Shown here: piece after piece, positions 35,987 through 45,886 of the stretch
Position numbering within the stretch: position 1 is the first letter of the stretch
How the letters are laid out: every line of letters starts with the position of its first letter
DNA from: Rhodospirillaceae bacterium
GTDB lineage: Bacteria; Pseudomonadota; Alphaproteobacteria; Rhodospirillales; Casp-alpha2
Assembly: GCA_016845145.1 (NCBI GenBank)
Contig: JAERTE010000073.1
Span: 49,984 to 113,983 of the forward strand
Direction of reading: 5' to 3'
Length of the DNA: 64,000 nt
Translations under genes and position numbers: made by a program
Notes under the pieces: model-generated
The model's input: the letters and a program-made list of their open reading frames with translations, nothing else
What the model was told of the DNA's origin: nothing
Database searches by the model: none

Positions 35987-37513
35987 TCAGGATTTCGCCT
36001 TTTCGAGCCGTTTCCACCGCAGCCTTGTATAGATTCGATCAACGAACCATTTAGCATAACGGGTATCTTCCTGCCCGGTCAGAATCCCCTTCATGAGTGT
36101 GCTGAAGGTTCTGATCGGGTGCAGCGCAAACGAGATCAAGTAAAAGTTATAGAACATATAAATCATCCACCAATAGAGCGTGCGCGAGCTCATGGCATCG
36201 CAATAGCTATCTGCATCCTTGATGTAGAAATCCATTGGTGAGTGAAAGAAGTCGTTATCGAGGGATATCTTGCCCGTTTTTTGAAGCTTGTGGAAAAGGT
36301 CAGAGCCCGGATAAGGCACAAACTTGGTCACGGCGACGTCCCAAAGGCCAATCATCGCCAGACGGCGGATTAGTTTAAGCGTCTTACGTAAAGTCTCCGG
36401 CGTGTCGTCTGGAAAGCCGATAACGAAGAAACAGGAAACCTTCATGCCGTGCTTCATGGCGATTTGCGCGCTGGCGACCAGTTTATCCAGATCCACCTTC
36501 TTTTTGACGGATTCGAGGATTTCCGGGGCGCCGCTTTCCGGGGCAAACGCCAGAGCGCGGCAGCCCGACCGATAGAGCAACTCGGCAACTTCGTCGTCGA
36601 ACACTTCCGAGCGGGTGCCGCTTGGCATCTGCCAAGTAATATTCAATCCGCGATCGATAATTTCATTGCAAAAACTGATCGCCCATTTGCGATTGACGAT
36701 GGCGGTCAGGTCCTGAAAGTCAAAGTTGGTGACGTTATAGGTCGTCATGTAGCTTTGCATTTCGTCGACTACCAGCTTGGGGTCACGGGTGATGTAGCGG
36801 GTCGTCCACATTTGTTCGTTGGAGCAAAACGTGCAGCGATAGGGGCAGCCACGGGTCGAAATAACAGGCATCGAGCGTCCGATGTTAACCCCGTTGCTCT
36901 GATGTCGCGCGATGTATTCTTCCAGGGGGATTAGATCCCAAGCCGGCCAGGGCAATTCATCTATGGAGCGCCGGCGTGTCGACAGTCCGGTGTTGACATA
37001 TTCTTCGCCGTCGAGGAAGGCGACACCCATGACATCATGCCACGCAGCCCGGTCGGCCCGCGCCTTGAGCAAGGCGAGCAGGGTGTCCTCTCCTTCGCCC
37101 ATAACCAGAATATCGATACTCGAATTTCGGCAAACATACTCCGGCACCGCTGTAGCGTGTTCCCCGCCACCAATAATCAGCGTATCGGGATAAGCCTCTC
37201 GCAATCTGTCGACAATAATATTGGTCAGCGGCCACTGGCTGGAAAACATGCACGACACGCACAATACTTCCGTTTCCTTCGGGACCTGCTCGATGATTTC
37301 CTCTGGCGAGAGGCCCTGAATCATGAAATCCGACCGGCCGGGATAAACGGAGATATTGTCCAACGCCTCGCCAACGCCGTCGACGATGCAAACATCGTAT
37401 CCGGCCTCGCGGGCCACGGCCGCGATATAGGCCAACCCGATCGGCGGATTGGGAGTGTGCATTTGGAGGCCGGAAAAACTCTTGAGCCCCGGCGTGTTAA
37501 TGAAGGTAATCAT
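35987..37513 (-). CDS. B12-binding-domain radical SAM protein
   Basis: A 508-residue enzyme. Residues about 1-150 form a cobalamin-binding-type domain (GLAYIAAVAREAGYDV, IIGGGEHATAVPE). The radical SAM core follows with CPYRCTFC (C-x3-C-x2-C) near residue 222. The C-terminal 100 residues have hydrophobic stretches that may lie at the membrane (WWMIYMFYNFYLISF). B12 radical SAM proteins methylate unreactive carbon or phosphorus or rearrange skeletons. The target here is unknown. It is upstream of and in line with the Dlt-like unit (82 bases to the carrier start), so it may be co-transcribed. Similar to the gene at 50.1 kb. Confidence 0.8.
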   Translation of the reverse strand: MITFINTPGLKSFSGLQMHTPNPPIGLAYIAAVAREAGYDVCIVDGVGEALDNISVYPGRSDFMIQGLSPEEIIEQVPKETEVLCVSCMFSSQWPLTNIIVDRLREAYPDTLIIGGGEHATAVPEYVCRNSSIDILVMGEGEDTLLALLKARADRAAWHDVMGVAFLDGEEYVNTGLSTRRRSIDELPWPAWDLIPLEEYIARHQSNGVNIGRSMPVISTRGCPYRCTFCSNEQMWTTRYITRDPKLVVDEMQSYMTTYNVTNFDFQDLTAIVNRKWAISFCNEIIDRGLNITWQMPSGTRSEVFDDEVAELLYRSGCRALAFAPESGAPEILESVKKKVDLDKLVASAQIAMKHGMKVSCFFVIGFPDDTPETLRKTLKLIRRLAMIGLWDVAVTKFVPYPGSDLFHKLQKTGKISLDNDFFHSPMDFYIKDADSYCDAMSSRTLYWWMIYMFYNFYLISFALHPIRTFSTLMKGILTGQEDTRYAKWFVDRIYTRLRWKRLEKAKS

Positions 37514-37549
37514 GTTGTTATGGCTGGCCCTGAATCATAGTTCGCTCAA

Positions 37550-39670
37550 TCAGCTATCCCATTTATGAGATGGGGTGTAGCGGCATTGAATTGAAGTCGT
37601 TTTTTTGGGGACCAACACGCCAATGAAAATATGGTCGATAGGAAACGTCGCCAATGTATTGGCCTTCGTCATGCAGCTCCAGTCCGGGGTATAGTTTTGA
37701 CCGACGACCAAAATGCCGTCGCCGGACAGTTCTGTCGATAATTCAATCCTGTCAGCTTCGTATTTTGTCACCTTAACTTTCCCCGATGACAGAGACTTAA
37801 GGCTTTCTAATTGGGAAGGCAAGAGATCTCGCTCGACATATCCCGTAGTCCGCAGGTTCGGCAGATCGGCCGCCGCCAGGGCATCCAGAGACTTTGCCTT
37901 CCCGTCAAACCGCTCAAGTCGTTGAACGAAAAAGGCGCGTGGCAAGGCTTCTGCATTTTCATAGAGATAGAGATGAGTCCTACCTGTGAAGTTACCTTTC
38001 AGATTGGACAGGATTTTCTCCCGGGTACTCATTCCGGCCCACGGACGGCTTGCCTGATGGATCTCGTGCCACCCCGAAGCGACAACGGGATCCCGACTGA
38101 CAAAGTATTTTACGTTTGCCAAACTCAACAGCGGCATCCGGTAGAGATCATCCAACGGCCATGGGCTGGTGTCCGGTCTCTTGACGGGGTTGAGGAATAT
38201 GCGATCAATATCCAGCGCCCCCTTCTGAGGTGGCCCACCGCTGTTGCGTCGCAAAACCTTACCCCAGAATTCTGCAAACCGTTTGGTGTGAAAGACCTGA
38301 TAGCCGCCAATCGTTTCGATTCCATAGGCGTGTAAATAATTGGGGTACATTTCAAACGAGGCCGCCCGATAAGGCTGATCCTGGTTCTCGATCCGCTCGG
38401 CAAGAGATTGCAGAACCGGGCTTTCAAACAGAAATTTATAGCTGCCCTGACTCACCCAATCCATCGCGCTTGAGTATTTTTGCGGCAGCGAAAGCACCAA
38501 CAGGCCGCCAACCAGAATCAAGGGTGCGCGCCGGGCAACAACTACCGTCGTATTTCCCTTGGCGCCGGGGTGCTTTTTCTCAAGATAGGTCAATAGCGCA
38601 GGCCACACCATACTAAGCCCTATGGTTCCGCCCAAGGCTATGAACACCCAAAGATAAATAGCCAGACGGCCAAGATTGAATGATTGAAGGAGGCTGATGT
38701 GATCAATCAGCACCGGTTTGACAATCGGCAGAAGAACAACAGCTCCCATGGCTAACCCGGTCGCAACTAGCAGTTTTATTAGGTATTTTCCGCCGATTAA
38801 GTCTTCCCCATCGGCCTTCCTGGGGAAGAACATGATGGCGAGCCCGGAAAACAGGAATGCTGCCATCAAAGCCGCATTCCATGGCGCCAGATAGTGCTGA
38901 ATTACCACCTCAAACAGGTCGTCGCGCATTCGTTCCTGTCCGTAGGTGATGTATCGCTGGGACAGCAAGGCAAAATTCTTGACGGCGACCACCTCCTGCA
39001 GTCGGGGCACGACGGATAGCACCGATCCGAAACCGATCACGGCCCAGTCTGCAACTGATTTACGAGGCCGGACAATAGCGAACCACAGCGCTAGAATAAT
39101 CAACATAAACGGCTGAATTCGGGACAAATAGACGATGCACCCGTAATAAAGTATGGCCAGAACAAACAAGGCCCAGGCGAGGCCTTTTCGCTTATTGTCG
39201 AGTACATATTCAGTCGCCAGAATAACCATCGGCAACAACACGACCGCCGCGGCGACCCAGTGGTTCGGGTGCTGATTGTAGAAAAAAATGAACGCCCCGG
39301 CGGCAGCGGCCCAGTGGGGAATGTCCAGCGTGCGTCGCGCCAGAAAATAGAACCCCACTATAGCTACGGTCGCGACGGAAACCCAGTGGATAGCATAGGC
39401 CACCCAACCTGGCAGAAATCCGAACAATAACCTGTCGAGCACATTGGTGAAAGCCAGGGCCGCTCGGTCCGTCCCCAGGGTCGAATAAGGGTGCCAAAGG
39501 CTGCTTTGCCAGCCTTCGAGCGTACTTGCGATGAGAGCTGGGATAAACAACTCGCCGCCATCGCCGGCCGAGGTAAAGGCGAATTTACCGAGCAACAAAA
39601 CCTCGGCGGTGAACCAGATGACGATAAGGGCAAGAAGGCGGACAGGACGACCAAGAACGAAAGAAATCAT
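37550..39670 (-). CDS. Large polytopic membrane protein (YfhO/GT-C-like)
   Basis: A 706-residue protein with about 11-13 membrane segments in residues 1-410 and a soluble, probably periplasmic C-terminal domain of about 290 residues. An acidic loop after the first segment (TSAGDGGELF, about residues 34-43) could hold the catalytic Asp/Glu of GT-C enzymes, which use lipid-phosphate sugars. YfhO-like proteins share this size and layout. It is divergent from gmd across 189 bases and lies 36 bases ahead of the radical SAM gene in the same direction. The donor and acceptor are unknown. Confidence 0.65.
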   Translation of the reverse strand: MISFVLGRPVRLLALIVIWFTAEVLLLGKFAFTSAGDGGELFIPALIASTLEGWQSSLWHPYSTLGTDRAALAFTNVLDRLLFGFLPGWVAYAIHWVSVATVAIVGFYFLARRTLDIPHWAAAAGAFIFFYNQHPNHWVAAAVVLLPMVILATEYVLDNKRKGLAWALFVLAILYYGCIVYLSRIQPFMLIILALWFAIVRPRKSVADWAVIGFGSVLSVVPRLQEVVAVKNFALLSQRYITYGQERMRDDLFEVVIQHYLAPWNAALMAAFLFSGLAIMFFPRKADGEDLIGGKYLIKLLVATGLAMGAVVLLPIVKPVLIDHISLLQSFNLGRLAIYLWVFIALGGTIGLSMVWPALLTYLEKKHPGAKGNTTVVVARRAPLILVGGLLVLSLPQKYSSAMDWVSQGSYKFLFESPVLQSLAERIENQDQPYRAASFEMYPNYLHAYGIETIGGYQVFHTKRFAEFWGKVLRRNSGGPPQKGALDIDRIFLNPVKRPDTSPWPLDDLYRMPLLSLANVKYFVSRDPVVASGWHEIHQASRPWAGMSTREKILSNLKGNFTGRTHLYLYENAEALPRAFFVQRLERFDGKAKSLDALAAADLPNLRTTGYVERDLLPSQLESLKSLSSGKVKVTKYEADRIELSTELSGDGILVVGQNYTPDWSCMTKANTLATFPIDHIFIGVLVPKKTTSIQCRYTPSHKWDS

Positions 39671-39859
39671 GTTTTTGATTTAGCGGTCAATTTCGTGGCC
39701 AAACACGCTTCGAAGCCAATCCCCGGGCGGGAGAGAACTTGCTAAAATACTGCCCACTGGGCTAAGTGATGTTTAGGTGTCAAGTTCGCGATACAATGGA
39801 TAGTCAACCCGCGAAGCATATGTTAAGAGAACACCGTCGTCAACGAGACAGGAATTGCT

Positions 39860-40942
39860 TTGGTGAGTCGAAACATAGCTTTAATAACGGGCGTTACAGG
39901 CCAGGATGGTGCCCTATTGGCAAAATTTTTGCTGGACAAAGACTACGATGTCCACGGCATCAAACGCCGCTCTTCTTCCTTCAATTCGGCCCGGGTGGAT
40001 TCCCTGTATACCGATCCTCACGAGCAAAATGTCCGCTTCAATCTACATTATGGGGACATGACGGATTCGACCAATCTGATCCGCCTGCTGCAGGAAATTC
40101 AGCCGACGGAAATTTATAATCTTGCCGCCCAAAGCCATGTCAAGGTGAGCTTCGAGACCCCCGAGTACACGGCCAATGCCGATGCCCTGGGCCCGCTGCG
40201 TTTACTTGAGGCCATTCGCATCCTCGGCATTCAGGACCAGGCTCGGTTTTACCAAGCCTCGACATCAGAATTGTTCGGCCTCGTTCAGGAAGTTCCGCAG
40301 ACAGAGGCGACGGCTTTTTACCCGCGCAGTCCCTATGCCGTCGCCAAGCTATACGGCTACTGGATCACCATCAACTATCGGGAGGCCTATGGTTTTCACG
40401 CTTCGAACGGCATTTTGTTCAATCACGAAAGCTCCGTTCGGGGAGAAACCTTCGTAACCCGCAAGATCACGCGCGCCGTCGCGGCCATGGAACAGGGACA
40501 TGACAACAAGCTTTACCTGGGCAACCTGGATGCCAAGCGTGACTGGGGACATGCTGTCGATTTCGTTGAAGGTATGTGGCTGATGATGCAGCAGGAAGAA
40601 CCCGACGATTATGTCATGGCCACGGGTGTCGTCCATTCCGTCCGGGACTTCGTCGAAAAGTCGTTCAATGTGGTTGGGCGGGCCATCGAATGGCGCGGCG
40701 AAGGAGAGGATGAACAGGGCCTGGACGCCAAAACTGGTGAGGTCTTGATAAAAATCGACCCACGATACTACCGACCAACAGAGGTCGACTTCCTTCAGGG
40801 AGACGCCTCGAAAGCCAAAAAAGTATTGGGCTGGGAGCCGAAAATAACGTTCGAAGAAATGGTCGAAGAGATGGTCCTGCATGACATTAATCAAATGAAA
40901 CAGGGACTGGATCATGTCCGAGAGTCGTACGACACCGTTTGA
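39860..40942 (+). CDS. gmd: GDP-mannose 4,6-dehydratase
   Basis: Converts GDP-D-mannose to GDP-4-keto-6-deoxymannose, the precursor of GDP-L-fucose and related sugars. The 360-residue SDR has [11 protein letters not shown] (residues 10-20), the NADP loop [25 protein letters not shown] near residue 88, STSELFG near 137 and YAVAKLYG with the Tyr-Lys pair near 160. AGGA lies 7 bases before TTG 39860; a GTG follows at once, so the start is one or the other. It overlaps fcl by 29 bases. No strong promoter is visible in the 189 bases upstream. Confidence 0.95.
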   Translation: MVSRNIALITGVTGQDGALLAKFLLDKDYDVHGIKRRSSSFNSARVDSLYTDPHEQNVRFNLHYGDMTDSTNLIRLLQEIQPTEIYNLAAQSHVKVSFETPEYTANADALGPLRLLEAIRILGIQDQARFYQASTSELFGLVQEVPQTEATAFYPRSPYAVAKLYGYWITINYREAYGFHASNGILFNHESSVRGETFVTRKITRAVAAMEQGHDNKLYLGNLDAKRDWGHAVDFVEGMWLMMQQEEPDDYVMATGVVHSVRDFVEKSFNVVGRAIEWRGEGEDEQGLDAKTGEVLIKIDPRYYRPTEVDFLQGDASKAKKVLGWEPKITFEEMVEEMVLHDINQMKQGLDHVRESYDTV

Positions 40943-41867
40943 TCTGACCGGCAAAAAAATCTGGGTTGCCGGCCACAAAGGAATGGTGGGCAGCGCATTG
41001 GTGCGCCGCCTCGCCTCGGAAAACTGTGAAATTCTCACCTGTGATCGGCAAACAGTCGATCTTGCCTGCCAGACAGACGTCAACGCCTGGTTATCGCACA
41101 ACGCACCGGACGCCATCATCATGGCCGCCGCCAAGGTTGGTGGAATTCACGCTAACTCCACCTATCCAGCCGATTTCCTCTATCAGAACCTGATTATCGA
41201 GGCCAATGTCATCCACGGCGCCTATCAGACAGGGGTGGCAAAGTTGTTGTTTTTGGGCTCGTCATGCATCTATCCCCGCATGGCCGATCAGCCAATGACC
41301 GAAAGCGCCCTTTTGACCGGTCCGCTGGAACCAACCAACCAGTGGTACGCGGTGGCAAAGATCGCCGGTATTAAATTGTGTGAAGCCTATCGCAAACAAT
41401 ATGGGTGTAACTTTATTTCAGCCATGCCGACCAACCTATTTGGCCCCGGTGACCACTACGATCTGGAAAACTCCCATGTCCCCGCCGCAACCATCGCCAA
41501 ATGCCATCTGGCCAAGGTGTCCAACGACAAAACCATGACGGTGTGGGGCTCCGGCACGCCCCTGCGTGAATTCATGAGCGTCGATGATCTGGCCGATGCC
41601 CTGGTCTTTCTTTTGCAGAACTATTCCGACGAAAGCTTCATCAACGTCGGGTCCGGAAAAGAAATATCGATTAAGGACTTCGTTGAAACCGTCGCGGCTG
41701 TCGTCGGTTTTGAAGGGAACTTTGTTTTTGATACGTCCCGGCCCGATGGCATGCCCCGTAAGATGATGGATTCAACTGTACTGAATAATCTTGGCTGGCG
41801 CCCCAGAGTTGGGCTAGAGGAAGGCCTCAAACAGGCGTACGCCTGGTACCTGGAGAATGCCGCATGA
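40914..41867 (+). CDS. fcl: GDP-L-fucose synthase (3,5-epimerase/4-reductase)
   Basis: Epimerises and reduces the Gmd product to GDP-L-fucose. The 317-residue SDR has the cofactor motif [11 protein letters not shown] (about residues 19-29) and [10 protein letters not shown] near residue 80. FLGSSCIYP near residue 118 carries the Ser and Cys that act in epimerisation, and the Tyr-Lys pair is in WYAVAKIAG near 145. GPGDHYD near 182 belongs to the substrate site. It directly follows gmd and overlaps the methyltransferase-GT2 fusion gene as ATGA, so GDP-fucose is probably used by that unit. Confidence 0.95.
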   Translation: MSESRTTPFDLTGKKIWVAGHKGMVGSALVRRLASENCEILTCDRQTVDLACQTDVNAWLSHNAPDAIIMAAAKVGGIHANSTYPADFLYQNLIIEANVIHGAYQTGVAKLLFLGSSCIYPRMADQPMTESALLTGPLEPTNQWYAVAKIAGIKLCEAYRKQYGCNFISAMPTNLFGPGDHYDLENSHVPAATIAKCHLAKVSNDKTMTVWGSGTPLREFMSVDDLADALVFLLQNYSDESFINVGSGKEISIKDFVETVAAVVGFEGNFVFDTSRPDGMPRKMMDSTVLNNLGWRPRVGLEEGLKQAYAWYLENAA

Positions 41868-43318
41868 CCATTGCAGGCGACAAACCATCGAACCGGCGCA
41901 AAACAGCCATCCTCGAACATGCGGATAAGTATGCCAGCGAGCGTCGCTCCTGGATTCAGCGGACCGACTACTTCCACGAGGCTGATACCGAGTACATGCG
42001 CTTTCTGGTGCCCGAGAACGCGAGGGTGCTGGATATCGGCTGCGGTGCCGGCGACCTGCTGGCCGCACTGAAGCCGAGCCACGGCGTCGGCGTCGATATC
42101 AGCCCAGCGATGATCAAGATTGCCCAAAATAGCCACCCCGACCTGACCTTTGTTACGGGAGATATCGAAAACCCGGCCGTCATCAAGACCCTTGAAGGCG
42201 AACCCTTCGACTTCATCGTGCTGTCGGACACCATCGGCGTTCTCGATGATATCCAGCGCGCCCTGCAATCTCTGGTCGGCTTGTGCCATCCCGATACCCG
42301 GGTCATTGTCAGTTACTATAATTATGCCTGGAGCCCGATCCTGAAACTTCTGGAACGCCTGAAGCTAAAGATGCCCCAGGTCGAACTGAACTATCTGCCG
42401 CCTGCCGACACCGCGCATATCATGGACTTGGCCGGCTTTCAGCTGGTTAAGCAGGAGTGGCGCACTTTGTTACCGATGAAGCTTCTGGGCCTCGGCCCGC
42501 TGATTAATCGCTACATTGGCTCGCTGCCCTATTTACGCCGCCTCGGCGTGCGCAATTTTACCGTCGCCCGGCCGATGTCGATCGCACCACTTCCGCCGCA
42601 GACCGTATCCGTTATCATTCCGTGCCGTAATGAAAAAGGCAATGTCGAGGCCGCCTTGATGCGGCTGCCAAAGTTCGGCAAGGATCTGGAGGTCGTCTTT
42701 ATCGAAGGCCACAGCCAGGACGGGTCTTTTGAGGAAATAGAACGTGTGGCCGAAGCCTATAAGGACCAATTCAATATTCAATTCGCCCGCCAGGACGGCG
42801 TTGGCAAGGGCGATGCCATGCGCAAGGGTTATGCCATGGCCACCGGCGAGGTCCTGATGATCCTGGATGGCGACCTGACGGTACCGCCCGAGGACTTGCC
42901 GAAATTTTACGATGCCCTGGTCAGTGGCAACGGCAACTTTATCAATGGCAGCCGCATGGTCTACCCCATGGAAGACGCTGCCATGCGTTTCTTGAACTTG
43001 ATTGCAAATGCCGTTTTCGCATGGATTTTTTCCTGGTTGCTGAATGAGCGGATCACCGACACCCTGTGCGGCACCAAGGTCTTCACCAAGGCGCACTACA
43101 AGCGGATTGAAGAGGGCCGTTCGTACTTTGGTGACTTCGACCCGTTTGGTGATTTCGACCTGATTTTTGGGGCCAGCAAACAGAACCTGAAAATTATCGA
43201 CATGCCCATTCGGTACGCCAGTCGGACCTATGGCGAGACGCAGATTTCACGTTTTCGTCATGGCGTGCTTCTCTTGCGTATGGTCGTTTTTGCGTTCCGC
43301 AAACTCAAGCCATCCTAG
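41864..43318 (+). CDS. Fusion of SAM methyltransferase and family 2 glycosyltransferase
   Basis: A 484-residue two-domain protein. Residues about 30-230 are a class I methyltransferase (RVLDIGCGAGDLL near residue 54, VGVDIS, LSDTIGVLDDI near 123). Residues about 245-484 are a GT2 of the polyprenyl-phosphate type (VSVIIPCRNEKGNVE, a substitution in the usual ND motif near FIEGHSQDGS, then MILDGDLTVPPEDLP as metal site). The two halves correspond to the separate GT2 and methyltransferase genes at 51.6-53.1 kb but in the opposite order. Both domains look intact. They may modify and transfer one sugar in sequence. Confidence 0.82.
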   Translation: MTIAGDKPSNRRKTAILEHADKYASERRSWIQRTDYFHEADTEYMRFLVPENARVLDIGCGAGDLLAALKPSHGVGVDISPAMIKIAQNSHPDLTFVTGDIENPAVIKTLEGEPFDFIVLSDTIGVLDDIQRALQSLVGLCHPDTRVIVSYYNYAWSPILKLLERLKLKMPQVELNYLPPADTAHIMDLAGFQLVKQEWRTLLPMKLLGLGPLINRYIGSLPYLRRLGVRNFTVARPMSIAPLPPQTVSVIIPCRNEKGNVEAALMRLPKFGKDLEVVFIEGHSQDGSFEEIERVAEAYKDQFNIQFARQDGVGKGDAMRKGYAMATGEVLMILDGDLTVPPEDLPKFYDALVSGNGNFINGSRMVYPMEDAAMRFLNLIANAVFAWIFSWLLNERITDTLCGTKVFTKAHYKRIEEGRSYFGDFDPFGDFDLIFGASKQNLKIIDMPIRYASRTYGETQISRFRHGVLLLRMVVFAFRKLKPS

Positions 43319-43329
43319 GATCAGCCCCC

Positions 43330-44058
43330 GTGGGCCAGAACGAACGACTCATCGATCAACACCGCGCGGGATGGACCGCGAAGCCCTCCTTGCGATCTGT
43401 CTATGAAGACCTGCACCAACGCTCTCTCGCCTGGTGCACGGAGGGAGCGCTTCTGGAGATCGGTGGCGGGTCGGGACACATCAAGGCTTTCGCGCCCCAT
43501 GCCATCTGTCTTGATATTCAGCAGGCTCCCTGGCTCGATGTGGTGGCCGACGCCCATCACCTACCCTTTGCCGATGCCAGTTTCGAAAATCTCGTGATGC
43601 TCGACGTCCTACATCATCTGGCTTTTCCCCGCGCTTTTCTGGCCGAAGCCCTGCGCGTTCTCAAGCCGGGCGGGCGGCTGGTCCTCATGGAACCGGGCGT
43701 CTCTCCGGTCAGTTGGCTGGTCTACAATTTGTTGCACGACGAGCCGGCAACCCTAAGTGCCGATCTGTGGCAGGACGGCCCCCAAACCGGCGCTTTGCCC
43801 GAACAAGCCAATCAGGCCATTCCGCACTTGTTATTCTATAGCAATGCCAGAAGACTGGCCGAAGAGTTCCCCAATCTGAAGATCCTGAAACGCCGCCGCC
43901 TAAGCCTCTGGGCCTATCCCCTTTCCGGCGGCTTCAAACCGTGGTGCCTGATTCCTTCGCGGTGGGTGAAGCCGGTCTTAAAAATCGAAGAAGCGGTGAT
44001 GCCAGTCCTCGGCCCGCTGGCCGCCTTTCGTATGATGGTAGTGGCGGAAAAAAGATGA
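43330..44058 (+). CDS. Class I SAM-dependent methyltransferase
   Basis: A 242-residue Methyltransf_11-type protein. The SAM site is LLEIGGGSGHIKAF (about residues 41-54), and motif IV is FENLVMLDVLHHLAFPRAFL near residue 87. LRVLKPGGRLVLMEPGVS is the usual post-motif strand. The start is GTG 43330 with AGGA about 10 bases before it. It lies 11 bases after the fusion gene and overlaps the heparinase-like gene as ATGA. Target probably a sugar hydroxyl or lipid-linked glycan, inferred. Confidence 0.8.
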   Translation: MGQNERLIDQHRAGWTAKPSLRSVYEDLHQRSLAWCTEGALLEIGGGSGHIKAFAPHAICLDIQQAPWLDVVADAHHLPFADASFENLVMLDVLHHLAFPRAFLAEALRVLKPGGRLVLMEPGVSPVSWLVYNLLHDEPATLSADLWQDGPQTGALPEQANQAIPHLLFYSNARRLAEEFPNLKILKRRRLSLWAYPLSGGFKPWCLIPSRWVKPVLKIEEAVMPVLGPLAAFRMMVVAEKR

Positions 44059-45764
44059 CCGCGCCGAACGCGTTCCTTCGCAAATTTCGGCAACTGGCTT
44101 CCGATCCGGTGCTCCGACGCTGGTTGGCCGGGCGGGCCGTTGGCCGTTGGCCGGGCGAGCCGTCCTACACCGCCCATCGCCCACCCTATCTTTCTGAACC
44201 AGGTGTGCTCCCATCAGAACCCGGCACCATGGATTTTGCTGAATTGCCGACGGCGATGCCAACGAGCCCGTTGACCCTGTCGCTGGCCGGTCACGAAATA
44301 CGCCTGGAACCGGGCGATGAAAACAACGTGTTCGATCGCAGATTCGACGACCAGGAGATATACTTGGCGCTGCATCGGTTCGCCTGGTTGCCTATCATCG
44401 ACGAAGGATTCACTCCGGCATGGCTCGGCGCCTTGTGGAAGGCCTGGCGGGATTCGCATGGCGAGCCGTACGATGGTTGGTCGTGGCATCCTTATACCGC
44501 GAGCGAACGCTTGGTAAATATGATCCGCTACGGGCGCCGCCACGGCCTGCCCGCCCCCCTGGCCGACACACTGGCCATCCTCGGGCGACATGGGCCGGTT
44601 ATTTTGGCGCGCCTTGAATACTTCGGCGCGCAGTACACCGGCAATCATTTGGCCAACGACGGCCGGGGTCTTTTCCTCGGTGGACTGGCGCTCGACATCC
44701 CTGAATGGGCTGACATTGGCGGTCGGATTCTGACCGCCGAGGCGGAACGCATTTTTTCACCCTCCGGCATCCTGCGCGAAGGATCGTCGCATTATCATCT
44801 ACTGCTCACCCGTTCTTACGCCGAATGCTGGCTGGCGGCGCGAGCGGCGGGACGCCCCGATACCCATGACCTTGAGGCCATCACCGAAAAGGCCCTATCC
44901 GTCATTCCGGCGCTTTCTCTGCCGGGCGGTTTTCCCCTGGTTGGCGACATCTCGCCTGATTGCCCGCCGGAACATCTCTTGGGCCTGCTCGACACGAGCC
45001 TCGACGTCGGCTGGATCGGCCGCCTGGAACCCGCCGACCGGTTAGCCCTACGGCAATTGATGTCCGGCGTCGTGCCCGACGACCCCCACGCCGACGGATG
45101 GCTGCGAGCCGATATTCAGGGTTGGGCCGGGCTCTGGCACGCTGCACCGCACGGATGGTCCACCATGCCGGGCCATGGCCATCAGGATTGCGGCAGTTTC
45201 GAAATGCACTTCGATGGCGAGGCGGTGTTTGTCGATCCCGGCCGCGGTGCTTACGGCGAGAACGGCGAAGCGGTACGCTATTGCTCTGCCGCTGTTCACA
45301 ACAGCCTAATCGTTGATGACGACAATCCCTATGCCGCCAATCGACCCTATTATGACGACACCTTCCGCCGCCTTGTCGGTGGTGAGGCTCCTGTTTTAAG
45401 CCTCCAGGATGACGTCATCACCTTGTGCCATAGCGGCTTTGGCCGCCTGCGGGGGGGCGGGAAAATTTGCAGAAAATGGCTGCCTGGTCCGAACGGTCTC
45501 GACATCGTCGACCGGGTAGAGGGTCGGGGCCGGCATCGGGTCAGGCGACACCTAGTCACACCCCACGCTGTCACCGAGGAAAACGATGGCGTGCTCATCA
45601 CCGGCGACAAAAACAGCTACCGAATTCGCGCCGATACTGCCCCCTCGGTGTCGGCTATGATGGCCTGGCGGGCCTATGGACAGGGACTTCCGGCGACATC
45701 CATTTGTTTCGATGTGAACGCCCGATTGCCTTGGGAGGGCCGTATCAACGTGACGATTGCCTGA
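44055..45764 (+). CDS. Heparinase II/III-family protein
   Basis: A 569-residue protein with an N-terminal alpha-helical toroid. The LYW-N-H-type region is GAQYTGNHLANDGRGLF near residue 195, and REGSSHYHLLL lies near residue 238. The C-terminal beta-sandwich has GHGHQDCGSFEMHFDGEAVFVDPGRGAY, about residue 375, characteristic of heparinase II/III lyases. It could cleave uronic-acid glycans during export or turnover, or act as a glycan-modifying protein. No clear signal peptide is seen, so location is unclear. ATG 44055 overlaps the upstream stop; an earlier frame start lies inside that gene. Confidence 0.82.
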   Translation: MTAPNAFLRKFRQLASDPVLRRWLAGRAVGRWPGEPSYTAHRPPYLSEPGVLPSEPGTMDFAELPTAMPTSPLTLSLAGHEIRLEPGDENNVFDRRFDDQEIYLALHRFAWLPIIDEGFTPAWLGALWKAWRDSHGEPYDGWSWHPYTASERLVNMIRYGRRHGLPAPLADTLAILGRHGPVILARLEYFGAQYTGNHLANDGRGLFLGGLALDIPEWADIGGRILTAEAERIFSPSGILREGSSHYHLLLTRSYAECWLAARAAGRPDTHDLEAITEKALSVIPALSLPGGFPLVGDISPDCPPEHLLGLLDTSLDVGWIGRLEPADRLALRQLMSGVVPDDPHADGWLRADIQGWAGLWHAAPHGWSTMPGHGHQDCGSFEMHFDGEAVFVDPGRGAYGENGEAVRYCSAAVHNSLIVDDDNPYAANRPYYDDTFRRLVGGEAPVLSLQDDVITLCHSGFGRLRGGGKICRKWLPGPNGLDIVDRVEGRGRHRVRRHLVTPHAVTEENDGVLITGDKNSYRIRADTAPSVSAMMAWRAYGQGLPATSICFDVNARLPWEGRINVTIA

Positions 45765-45779
45765 ACCGGAGGTGGATTG

Positions 45780-45807
45780 CGGGCCGTAGTTTTCTGTTTA
45801 CCGGCCC
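45780..45807 (+). terminator. GC-rich hairpin after the heparinase-like gene
   Basis: CGGGCCG (45780-45786) and CGGCCCG (45801-45807) form a 7-base stem with a 14-base loop, 16 bases after the stop codon. There is no T run behind it, so it is at best a weak or factor-assisted terminator or a transcript-stabilising hairpin. It is within the 122-base gap before the next GT2 gene, the largest gap in this run. Confidence 0.3.
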
Positions 45808-45886
45808 GTGGCGTCACGTTAAGAGACCTTGTATTCTTGTTGAAGCCGCTATTGGCATCCTTCAAACACAATGAGTTTTTCGCTCG

